Shown: piece after piece, positions 55,735 to 64,000 of the stretch
Layout of the letters: each line of letters opens with the position of its first letter
Position numbering within the stretch: the stretch's first letter is position 1
Origin: Coix lacryma-jobi var. lacryma-jobi
Lineage: Eukaryota; Streptophyta; Magnoliopsida; Poales; Poaceae
Assembly: GCA_009763385.1 (NCBI GenBank)
Contig: CM019826.1
Location: 82,221,942-82,285,941, forward strand
Reading direction: 5' to 3'
DNA: 64,000 bases
The notes under the pieces: generated by a model
What the model saw: only the letters and a program-made list of their open reading frames with translations
Told to the model about the DNA's origin: nothing
Database searches by the model: none
Position numbers and translations under genes: made by a program

Positions 55735-55822
55735 AACCTTTCTGGCGCTGCTGCCAGGGATAGATTCCATAGTCTACTCCTAGTGACGACGTTAGCAAGA
55801 GTCAATAGAGATGAGTGCAATC
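55735..55822 (+). other. Primer-site-like sequence and leader after E LTR
   Basis: TGGCGCTGCTGCCAGGGA (55743-55760) resembles the Asp-tRNA primer site with a few differences. The following leader (ATAGATTCCATAGTCTA...) matches the D leader (ATTAGGCTCCATAGTCTAG, 6163-6182). The Athila-like sequence then ends and element F coding begins near 55823, an illegitimate junction. Confidence 0.6.
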
Positions 55823-56095
55823 TTTCTGGTATTCCATGTATCACAACTAAAGAAATGTCTTCGAGTGCCCGAACGAGAAGTTCGAATCCCAGATGTCACT
55901 ATCCGATCAGACCTGGAGTATTAGGAACAACTGCAAGAGATCTTGGACACTAAGACCAGAGCAACTCGCAACCGTGAAGTCAAAACTTATAAGATTCTCT
56001 AGAGTAATCATGGACCCAATGATGCTACCTGGGAGACCGAAGAATACTTGCACGTGAATTACCCCGCTTTCATTAAGAAGTGGTACGTAACCTAA
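55823..56095 (+). pseudogene. F: integrase C-terminus and chromodomain of a Tekay-type element
   Basis: Reads VFHVSQLKKCLRVPE, the usual link between integrase and chromodomain, then a chromodomain-like stretch ending NDATWETEEYLHVNYPAFIKKW. Two in-frame TAG codons interrupt it (after LEY and after YKIL). A polypurine tract AAGGGGGGAAGGGT (56117-56130) and LTR 56131 follow. Everything upstream in this element is missing, replaced by the E sequence. Role would have been chromatin targeting; it is dead. Confidence 0.82.
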
Positions 56096-56130
56096 ATCTC
56101 GGGACAAGATTTCTTTAAGGGGGGAAGGGT

Positions 56131-57699
56131 TGTGACATCCTAGTGTCAAGCACTGCATTAGGGCCAGCATTAGCTACTAATGAACATAAGCATTACATTG
56201 CATCATCTCATGTTGCCTTAAATGGTTTTTGCCTTTTTGTTTGATTATTCGAAATATTTGTTTCAATAGGACTTGTTTGTTTAAATGGATTTCTGTCTTG
56301 GCAAATAATTTTATAAAATAAAGAATATTGAGTATAACACTTTTTATGAAGATATCTTGTCTTAATTCAGTGTGGATTAATAATTAAAAATGTAGAAACA
56401 AAAATGATTTATAGCTCAAAATTGGCTTTAATTATGTGTAGGCTAAAGAAATGGTTTTCAGAAAATATGTTCTATACGAAAGTTGTAGACAAAATTATTT
56501 TGAGCAACTTTTGTTTTTGGATCAAACCCTAATTTTGAGTTTTTGAAACTATTTTGAATTGGTCAAAGTTTGGAAAAGATTTGGAAAAAGAAAAAAAGGG
56601 TTTGGAATACCCGCGGCGCCAACCAACCGGCCCAGTCGGCCTTTTCGGCCCAGCCCGCACGCGCTTGCCCCGCCACTCCCGTGCGCCCGCCTGCGCCACG
56701 CTGCGCGCGCACCCGACCCAGCCCGCGCCGCGCGCCGACCGCACCGCCGCGTGTCCGACGCCGGCCACGCTAGGATCTTGGCCGACCACTCCGCGCGCGA
56801 TCTAGTCCGCTGCATCACGCCACGATCCCCGTCGACCACCCCCGCACCGCCTCGCCTGCCGCTATGCCCTCGCCTGCCGTGCCCGCCTCTCGCCGCTCGT
56901 CTCGCCAGGTCCTGCCACGACCATCGGCCGGCTAGCCTTAGGGCAAAACCGAGCGTCCGCTCCACCCATCTCCCTCATTCGCCATTCCACGCTCGCCTAC
57001 TCTCGCCTCCTCATCTTCTCTCCCGAGGGAACGCGAGCCCGAGCACTACAGTCACCCCCACACGCCACCGTGCGACCGCCGCCGGCGTTGCGGCCACACT
57101 CAAGCTCCTCCGCCCGATTCCTCTCGCCCACAATCCCGCCTACATCTCGAACACCTGGTGCTCCCACTAGTGCTGCTGTTAGAGCCACACCATCGCCGGA
57201 ACGCACCGTGCCCCTCTTCGGTCGCCGCTGACGCCGAGGAGTGCACGCCGCCATCCCGCGTCGATTAAGCCACGCCGAGCCTCCTACTTCCTCGACGAGC
57301 CTCACTGAGCAAAGGCAAGGTGAGAACCCCCCTCGGTCTGAACGCTACCGCTCCCTATATCTCACTTTCACTCAGTCTAGCGCCATGGCCACCGCCGCGG
57401 CATGCGCACGAGGTCAAGCTCCTCCGTAGCTTCACCGGCCAAACCAACCCACCGATTAACTTCCCTAGGGTTCACTAGCACTTGCACGCTCATCGATTTC
57501 ACCGGCGACCGCCGGAGATGGCGTAGCCGAGCCACACTGCCGCCGCTGTCCGCCATAGCTCGTCGCCGACGAGCTATGGTCGTGCGCCAGCAAAACCAAC
57601 ACCACCACCCGACTCACCTCGTCGAGACGAACCCATCAAGCTAGCCCTCACCGTCGGCAACCTCGCCGTCAGCGAGAACCACGCGGTCTAAGCGCTCCC
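56131..57699 (+). repeat. F 3' LTR, interrupted
   Basis: Begins TGTGACATCCTAGTGTCAAG directly after the polypurine tract. The AT-rich first 480 bases carry an AAAGTTGT..CAACTTTT pair (56479-56512), then a GC-rich block (56610-57690) with low-complexity ORFs (for example 56559-57170) that I do not call genes. It is cut at 57699 by LTR piece K3. The remaining LTR is not seen. Confidence 0.8.
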
Positions 57700-57973
57700 T
57701 GCGGATACATGGGTGTATGTCGGATCTTGACATGATGAGTGATTTTCAACGGGTATGACGCACATGTTCTTTGGCTTGTGTTGTGCAGGTGTTGAGCTCG
57801 GATACGGTGATCAAAGGCAAGGTGAAGGTCAAGTAGAGACGTGCTGTGCCGATGGACCCGGAGCGGTGAAAGGCGGACGTGAGGCTTGGACTGACGAACC
57901 GGTGGCCTGAGGATCGGTCGTGGTGGCTGACAGCCTGGGACAACGACAAGTGAAGACTTGCGGGTGGACGGGG
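57700..57973 (+). mobile_element. K3: start of a copia-like LTR, plus strand
   Basis: Begins TGCGGATACATGGGTGTATG and matches the minus strand of 62969-62700 and 3368-3100, with an internal deletion of about 40 bases near 57965. It runs 274 bases before F2 interrupts it. It shows that the K LTR start is a true element boundary, because it inserted at a different site (the F LTR). Confidence 0.75.
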
Positions 57974-58438
57974 TGTGACACCCTAGTGTCAAGCACTGCA
58001 TTAGGAACAAGCATTAGCTACCAAATTCTCATAAGCAATGCATTGCACCATCTCATATGCATAGAAGTGTTTTTGGCCTTTTGTTTATTTATTTGAAATT
58101 TGGTTTCTATAGGACTTGGTTGTTTAAATAAACTTCTGCCTTGACCTAATTCTTTATGGTTGAATAATTAAAAATATGGGAACAAAAATGATTTATAGCT
58201 CAAAATTAGCTTTAATTTTGTGGAGGCTGAGGAAACGATTTTCAGAAAAAGTGTTCTATATGAAAGTTGTAGAGAAAATTATTTTAAGCAACTTTTATTT
58301 TTGGGTCAAAGTCTAGTTTTGAGTTTTTGAAACTATTTTGATTTGGTCAAAGTTTGGAAAAAATTTCGGAAAAAAGAAAAAGAGAAAACGTTTTCTCCCC
58401 GCGCTTCACTTTCGGCCCACATGGCTGACGGACCAGGA
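57974..58438 (+). mobile_element. F2: second F-family LTR, 5' part
   Basis: TGTGACACCCTAGTGTCAAGCACTGCATTAGG is clearly related to the F LTR start at 56131 and stays alignable for about 400 bases with many substitutions and indels. It inserted into K3 and is itself cut at 58438 by element I. No gene. Confidence 0.78.
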
Positions 58439-58848
58439 TGTCAGAGATATCATCAGAAGGTGACTACTCCGACTAACCCTGGGCAACACGGGAGATCCAA
58501 AGACTTGATACGAAGTGTACATGGATTAGGATTCTCATTGTAACTTAGTCGAGTCCTTAAAGGAAGTCTTGTTATTAGAATAGGACTCCTCTGTTGTAAC
58601 CGACTAGGACTCGACATACGCCGTGCTTCACCCGGATATATAAGAGGAAGCGGGCGCCGACCCCTATCAATTGAATCTTGAATCATAACACAAGGCACAC
58701 GCCGCACTAGACGTAAGGTATTACGCTATTAAGCGGCCTGAACCAGTATAAATTGTTGTCCCTGTGTACTCGCCGGGTTCTACGAACACCGATCCCCACC
58801 GAACAAATCATCTGAGATCCCTCAAGATGAGTTGCCGGTTAACAAACA
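58439..58848 (+). repeat. I 5' LTR (about 410 bp), RIRE2/Tat-like
   Basis: Proposed limits TGTCAGAGATATC to GGTTAACAAACA, followed by a GGCGTGCCAGGTAGGGG motif. TATA box TATATAAG at 58637-58644. The limits are inferred from TG..CA ends, the F2 break and the gag that follows; the last few bases are uncertain. Confidence 0.6.
58637..58644 (+). promoter_or_regulatory. TATA box of I LTR
   Basis: TATATAAG in CCCGGATATATAAGAGGAAGCGG, about 200 bases into the LTR. Confidence 0.6.
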
Positions 58849-58856
58849 CCGATAGC

Positions 58857-58874
58857 TGGCGTGCCAGGTAGGGG
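58857..58874 (+). other. Probable primer binding site of I
   Basis: TGGCGTGCCAGGTAGGGG just after the LTR is the kind of sequence found at this place in RIRE2/Grande-type elements. I cannot name the tRNA with confidence. The leader 58875-59032 holds nothing else that I recognise. Confidence 0.5.
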
Positions 58875-59032
58875 CTCTCGGCGATTCCGCAATCAAGATC
58901 TCGACGAACCACTTCAACATGTTCTCGGCGGGATCAATTTTTGATTTGGGCTCGTGGACTTGCATCGCGGATGATCAAGGGAAACTGCATCGATGACTTC
59001 AACCTGAGTCAGAAGCACAAGCCACACCAAAG

Positions 59033-60948
59033 ATGGATCATCTCACCCGGGACCTAGCAAACCTCATAGTCCAAGGATCGCAAGAATCTGGGGACCACGC
59101 AGAGTCATCCGACTCCTACTCCGATATGACTTCTCGATCCAGGAAGGACTCAGACTCCACGCATCATATCCCCTTTGGACTGCGCAACTTGGCAGAGAAC
59201 TTCCAAGAGCTGATTGGACCAAAATTCAAAAAGCTTCAACAGATCTGGCTAATAGGAACTCAGCAGGGACTCGTTTTCAGCTCAACCGAGGAAAGTAACA
59301 TCGTCCATTGGCCAATCCAACCAGCCCCGGCTAGATTGGTTTGCACAATCGACCAGATTCTCCCGTACCAACACGGACATCAGCCCCCTTTGAGGAACAT
59401 GATACCTCAACAGAACTAAACTCCAGTGCCTCTACTTTGGAGTCGGTTATATCAGGATCAACAAACCAAGGCTACACTCGAGAAGTCTTCATGGCAGGAC
59501 ACCAGTCATCTCTACGACCTCCAACCCCTCCGGATGTCCTCCGAGATGATGAAACCTTGAGTGTGATATCCGATAATGACCCAGAAGGACCCGGAGAAAC
59601 CGAGTCTATGAAGGTAGAAAGAATAAGAAGGAATTAGGCCAAAGATGCTCGCAGAAGACGGGCAACTCATCGAAAGGAGGCCATGGAACGCTACAATGTG
59701 CGGCTAGAAGAGTATAACAGTCGAAGGCGTTTGGAAGAGGAAGCCGAGCGCAAAGCTCGTCAAGACAGGGACCAGGAAATTTAGTCCCACGACGATCACA
59801 ATCGATGATGAGTCGACTGCTCGCGCAACCTCGAACCTGAATTCATGAGTGTAGCTGGTCACAAAGTGTACCAGACACCCTACCAAAACATCTTGGCTTT
59901 AGCCACGAAGATGGGAGGCAAGGACAACCGCACCCTTGAGGAAGAACGACGGTTGATCATGCTTAAGACTACCGCGCTACAGCTCAGAGGTCGAAACCTT
60001 GAGTCCTTAGCCGACGAACAAGATTCATCCCATCCCAGCCAAAGGCGACCCTTTCATGAGCAGCTCGGACGGACTCCAATAAGGAGTCGTCTGGGCAACC
60101 GGGTACCTGATCAAGCTGAAGGAGGAGCCGAATCATCATATTGAGGAATCAACATTCTTACATCCGACACGGTCGATCGCTTCCCCTATTTTTCCCAGAG
60201 ACTCCGAGCAGTCCTGTTCCCACGAAAGTTCAAACCCGGGAACTACTCAAAGTACGACGGGAAGACAGAACCCAAGCGGTGGCTCAGGCTGTATGCTCAA
60301 GCAGTTGAGTTAGTAGGAGGAAGCAACGATATTAAGGCACTATTTCTCCCCATGGCTCTAGAGACAATGCCCCTTGCTTGGTTCGACAGGCTTAAACCCG
60401 AGTCCATTGACTCCTGGGAACAACTTCAACGCATTTTCATAGAGAATTTTGCGGGTGTCCCGGAGCGATCGGACCCTCGAACCAAGCTTAGAACCTGCAA
60501 GCAGCAGAAAAACGAGACGATGCGGGAGTACTACAGACGCTTCTCCGAAATCCGCTCCACAGTCTCCAACATAACAGACAGTGAAGTAATTGACCTCTTT
60601 GGCAATGGAATTTGTGAAAGGTACAATTACAAGGATTTCATCAAGCATGACCCGACCACCGCTAACGAGTTTCATCGGGCAGTAAACTCCATGATGGCGA
60701 TAGAAGAACGCACACAAGAGCGCTTCCCCGAAAGAAACGCGCAAGGTGATCGAGGAAATAATCAAAGAGGAAACCAGACTGCTCTGCAAAACACTCGCAA
60801 GAGAATAGGGGACAATACTGTTGCAGCCATGGAACCTCAAAAAAAGGGGAACAAGACCTCCAGCTTCGACGACCTCCTCGACAGCCCATGCCCTTTCCAT
60901 CCAAAAGGAGGACACCAGGCTAGGCACTGTCGGCAGAAGGACCGAGAA
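59033..60948 (+). pseudogene. I: RIRE2/Tat-like gag, broken and truncated
   Basis: The N-terminal part opens MDHLTRDLANLIVQGSQ (59033-59419), then the frame shifts to the one used from 59341. It runs with several stops (59635, TAG near 59782, tandem TGA near 59806, TGA near 60142) through an Arg/Glu-rich coiled segment to the gag core: FPYFSQRLRAVLFPRKFKPG, KYDGKTEPKRWLRLYAQA, LAWFDRLKPESIDSWEQL, TMREYYRRFSEIR, and a knuckle-like CPFHPKGGHQARHC. At 60948 the K2 LTR cuts it right after the knuckle, so protease and pol are not in view. Role: capsid. Non-functional. Confidence 0.83.
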
Positions 60949-61368
60949 TGCAATAGCAAGGCGACCAGAGGGGGGTGAATGGGAGCTCAAACATTTCTCT
61001 CAAAACTTTGGCCTTTTGTTCCCAAAATCAACCCCAAGAGCTCCGATCGAAACTGTGATGCCCACGACCCTTGAAAGAGGGTGGATGATCCCTAGGATCA
61101 CAGCGAGGCACCACAAGGCGATAGCAGACCAAACACAACAACCACCGGAGCAAGTTCAACCCTCAAAAACCAAGTCTCGAACGTAGATAGACGGCTACGT
61201 CGAGAAACTCCCAAATACCTATGCTAACTAGCAAAGATACCTAGAGAGGTTCCTTGATCAACTCTAGGGCCAAACGAGAAGACCGGAAACCAAGCGGAGA
61301 AGTCGGGAGAGCAAACGCACTAAACGGGAAGACACAGCGAGTTCCCAGACTATCCGCAGGTACGGTCC

Positions 61369-61606
61369 CGGACAGTCCGCCTCAGGCCGGACTGTCCACG
61401 TTTCACTAGCGGACTGTCCGCCGGCAGAAGACGCAAAACAACAGTGTTGCTGAAGTCCCCTGGACTGATCCCGGACTGTCCGCGACCCACAACTGCGGAC
61501 TGTCCGCCGGTCACGAAAAGTCAAATTGGCCGAAGAACACAGCCACTGACTCGGCTGATCCCCGACTCGCGGACTGTCCGCGCCCCCAGTGGCGCACTGT
61601 CCGCGG
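61369..61606 (-). repeat. Seven CGGACTGTCCG-type palindromes
   Basis: Near-palindromic GCGGAC-W-GTCCGC words at about 61369, 61387, 61409, 61471, 61495, 61569 and 61592, some with one change. They lie in the transcribed part of the K2 LTR, downstream of its TATA box in minus orientation. Confidence 0.8.
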
Positions 61607-62187
61607 ATGAACAGAGAGGGCAATTTCAGCCGACCCTCTCACGAATCCTCTCGAATCCGAAACAAAACTCAATCCCACGTTCCCACAGGAAATCATCCGC
61701 TCAAATCAACTCAAACACCGGGAAATCGAAAGGGGAGGAGTAAGAACGAAAAATCGCCACGAAAACGAAATCAACCCGATCTACTTGTTCGTGAGGAGTT
61801 AGATGAATTCCTTCGGTGGAAATGATCTCCTCACTATAAAGAACAAGTTGATTCAAACGGATTTCGCAAAGACGCAATAGAGAGGGAGATCGAGTGACGG
61901 GAAAATCGCGGAGAAACGAAGAACGCGAAGAACACGAACAAAACACGAATCAAGTCATCGATCTGCAACCGTGTGGCTACCACACGCTACAACAGTGAGG
62001 TTACGACCTCACTTCCTCAAAATCTCCAATACACAGAGGTATGGTTCTCTGCGGATCTCAGCTAGCTACAGCAGGGGATTGGGAGAGCAGGAAACCCTAG
62101 AAGCAAAGAGCAAAATGACTGAGACTCATATGGGAGGAGGGTGTCTCCCTCTACTTATCCTAATTCTATTTCCTACTCTATCCCTCT

Positions 62188-62196
62188 CTATTTATA
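62188..62196 (-). promoter_or_regulatory. TATA box of K2 LTR
   Basis: The minus strand reads CACTCTATAAATAGAGAGGG. The hairpin array ends about 150 bases upstream of it. Transcription would start near 62160 and run leftward into the I sequence. Confidence 0.6.
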
Positions 62197-62356
62197 GAGT
62201 GAACCAGCTAAACCCTAGGGTTATTCTGGACCAACTCTGGTAGGTGGTGATCCGACGGCCACGCCCGCACAACTGGTAGTGTTGCCTCGACGCAACCTCA
62301 CCGATTGCCGTCACGTGCCGCCACCGCTCTGCTTGTCCTTTTCCCGGACTTCGCAC

Positions 62357-62620
62357 CCGGTTTTGAGGCCCAAACCGGGAAACCAGCCTTCACGACCAAC
62401 CCCCGGTTTTGAGGCCCAAATCGGGAAACCAGCCGACCGTAGCCTGAGTTTTGTGGCCCAAACTCAGCAAACCCGCAGCACCCAGGTTTTGAGGCCCAAA
62501 CCTGGAAACCGTCCTCAGCCCGAGTTTTGTGGCCCAAACTCAGAAAACATCAGCGCCCAAGTTTTGAGGCCCAAACCTGGAAACCGTCCACTCGGTGGTT
62601 TTTCTGTGGCTCAACCACCA
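62357..62620 (-). repeat. Array of seven hairpin units in K2 U3
   Basis: Stems (left arm / right arm): CCCGGTTT/AAACCGGG (62357), CCCGGTTT/AAATCGGG (62402), CTGAGTTT/AAACTCAG (62444), CCAGGTTT/AAACCTGG (62482), GAGTTT/AAACTC (62521), AAGTTT/AAACCT (62560, imperfect) and GGTGGTT/AACCACC (62594). Loops are TGAGGCCC, TGTGGCCC or TTTCTGTGGCTC. Most units are followed by GAAACC or AAAACC. Four stems are perfect although their sequences differ, so the two arms have changed together. Confidence 0.8.
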
Positions 62621-62969
62621 AACCGAGCCGTAGAGGGGATGCACCGCCCGTGCACCCCGTCCACCGACACGTGTCCCCAGGTCCTCAACCCAAGCAACCC
62701 CGTGCCCGCAAGTCTTCGCTCGTCGCTGTCCCAGGCCGTCAGCCACCACAGCTGATCCTCGGGCCACCGGTCCCTCAGTCCAAGCCTCACGACCGCCCTT
62801 CGCCACTCTCGGTCCATCGGCACGGCACGTCTCTACTTGACCTTCACCTTGCCTTTGATCACTGTATCCGTGCTCGACACCTGCACAACACAAGCCAAAG
62901 AACATGCGCATTATCCCAGTTGACAATCACTCATCACTCAGAGACTCGGCATACACCCATGTATCCGCA

Positions 62970-64000
62970 GTCTCCCCCTTGATGAGTGCATTGTCAACTA
63001 CCAACACAAATCATAATAGAAACAGAAGGAGGAAGGAAGGAAGAGAGAGAACTCGACCAAATGACCCAAAAGCATAGCAAAGCCGAAGAAGGTCAAGTGG
63101 AAAGAGAAAGACAACTTGGTTCCCAAAGACATGGGCAACGGCTCGGCGCAACCAAGCAAAGCAAAGCTAGCCCTCAAGAAGAGGTAGAACAGGCTCAACA
63201 CCCCTAGCGAGAAAACTTGACACCAATTGGAAAAGCAACTGAACATCAAGCAAAAGAGAGCTAGAAATCAGCTGAAGAGAATCAAAAGCAAAAGTGCTAG
63301 TCCGTGAAGAAAGAGGCAAAGGCTCAACACAACTAGCTACCAAAAATGCTCAAACACTCAGCAGCAAGCAAAACGAGCAAACTCCCCCTTAGTTGAACAT
63401 TCGGAGGACATATGATTTGCAATTTCTCCCCGTTAGTTGAAAATGCACCATCAAGCAAAAGTGCACCAACAAGCAAATTTCTCCCCCTCAACAGAATATC
63501 TCCCACCAGAAATGCATATGAGTAAAAATGCAAGTTAGTAGCTTCAGAAATATAATCAAAAGAGTGCAAGGATGCTCTACACAGTTCTGATCCGATGACT
63601 CAACAACATCCATATGAAACTAACAAAGGCTCAAACTGATCACCAGATATGAAATATGAATATGAGAGCAAAAGAGGAGTTTTCAGCCAAAAGGGGTTCA
63701 CCATCAAAATAGCACAAAACATGTATAGACACGATATCCGACAAGTGCTAAACATGTATACAAGGTGAACTACCCCTAGCATAGTTCAATCATCATGCTA
63801 TAGAATGAAACATAGACTTGTGTTTGCAAAATTTTATCGGAGTTTGCAGCGGTTAATTTACACAAGGTCAAATTTCAGCATATGATTGCGAGAGGTTGAA
63901 AGCTTGTCATTGCCTAACTTTTCAACTGTGCGAAGCCTATGCAGAAGCAATCAGAAGCTTAAAGCAACAGTTTCGGTCATACACTACACAGCTCAAGTTT
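62970..64000 (-). mobile_element. K2 interior, 3' noncoding end (runs off the window)
   Basis: Directly right of the LTR the minus strand reads CATCAAGGGGGAGAC, a polypurine tract (62970-62984), so this is the 3' end of K2's interior. The remaining kilobase is A-rich on the plus strand with scattered CTCCCCCT words (about 63380, 63425 and 63480). I recognise no protein. Pol should lie to the right of the window. Confidence 0.6.

Larger units (their letters stand above)
60949..62969 (-). repeat. K2 3' LTR (about 2.0 kb), probable SIRE/Opie-like Ty1/copia
   Basis: Read from the minus strand it starts TGCGGATACATGG at 62969, directly after a polypurine tract, has seven hairpin units (62620-62357), a TATA box (62196-62188), a long transcribed part with CGGACTGTCCG palindromes (61606-61369), and I place the end at ...CTTGCTATTGCA (60949). 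The words ATTCACCCCCCTCT near the U5 end (60977-60962) and the GGAC..GTCC palindromes are, as I recall, typical of grass SIRE/Opie/Ji LTRs; this is from memory. The left end is inferred from TG..CA and the break in I gag. ORFs inside are not genes. Confidence 0.65.

Noticed and set aside
56559..57170. 203-codon ORF in the F LTR GC-rich block
   Set aside because: Pro/Arg/Ala-rich with no motif, and three frames are open at once. Composition explains it.
62986..63249. Small ORFs in the K2 interior on both strands
   Set aside because: A-rich, Lys/Gln/Glu-biased, with no motif; they lie next to the polypurine tract, where copia elements are usually noncoding.

Overview
The window reads as intergenic, repeat-dense DNA from a large grass genome. 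The families present are the ones that fill panicoid-type grass genomes: Tekay/Del chromoviruses with LTRs of about 4 kb, Athila/Tat-type Ty3 elements with Asp-tRNA-like primer sites, a RIRE2/Tat-like gag, and Ty1/copia pieces with SIRE/Opie-like LTRs. The grass assignment is inference from family resemblance. I see no host protein gene, tRNA or rRNA. A run of 500 N (51288-51787) is an assembly gap, and whatever it replaces is unknown.

Layout, left to right. A plus-strand Tekay-type LTR (1-2607) lies in a minus-strand copia-like LTR (K1, to 3368), which lies in a broken Ty1/copia gag-protease fragment (H, 3369-4616). Athila/Tat element D starts at 4617 (5' LTR, primer site, gag-protease). D is split by three later insertions: a solo Tekay LTR (G, 7808-11906, site duplication AGAAG); a complete Tekay element B on the minus strand (12312-40198, site duplication GTCAG); and Tekay element C on the plus strand (from 41364 into the gap). 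B is itself split inside its RT by a complete, very young Tekay element A (18550-32564, minus strand). D's coding frame resumes exactly across the G and B insertions. Right of the gap are the 3' end of another Athila element (E, 51788-55734), a chromodomain fragment of a Tekay element (F, 55823-56095) and a second nest: F LTR <- K3 LTR piece <- F2 LTR piece <- RIRE2/Tat-like element I <- copia-like element K2 (LTR 60949-62969, interior running off the right edge).

The most interesting signal is an extra gene between the primer site and gag in all three Tekay elements (A 27454-28002, B 35198-35806, C 46278-47296). Its protein starts at the initiator Met with a near copy of the histone H3 tail (residues 1 to about 12-21), followed by a coiled coil and a strongly acidic tail. 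The same elements encode (A, B) or would be expected to encode (C, lost in the gap) an integrase-linked chromodomain, a fold that reads methylated H3 tails. The extra gene is intact in A, has lost its start codon in B, and carries a one-base deletion at the start plus a premature stop in C. I infer a retrotransposon-encoded histone H3 mimic that may be modified and read like H3, perhaps by the element's own chromodomain. I do not know of a published description, but I could not search. In most cases the ATG of this gene and of gag directly follows an AG, suggesting splicing to alternative acceptors.

Other structure: a GAGTAC..GTACTC hairpin and a 23-nt motif conserved in otherwise diverged Tekay LTRs; three AAAGTTGT/ACAACTTT inverted repeats per LTR; an array of seven hairpins with co-varying stems upstream of the K LTR promoter; terminal inverted copies at the starts of both Athila LTRs; and a duplicated primer site in D.
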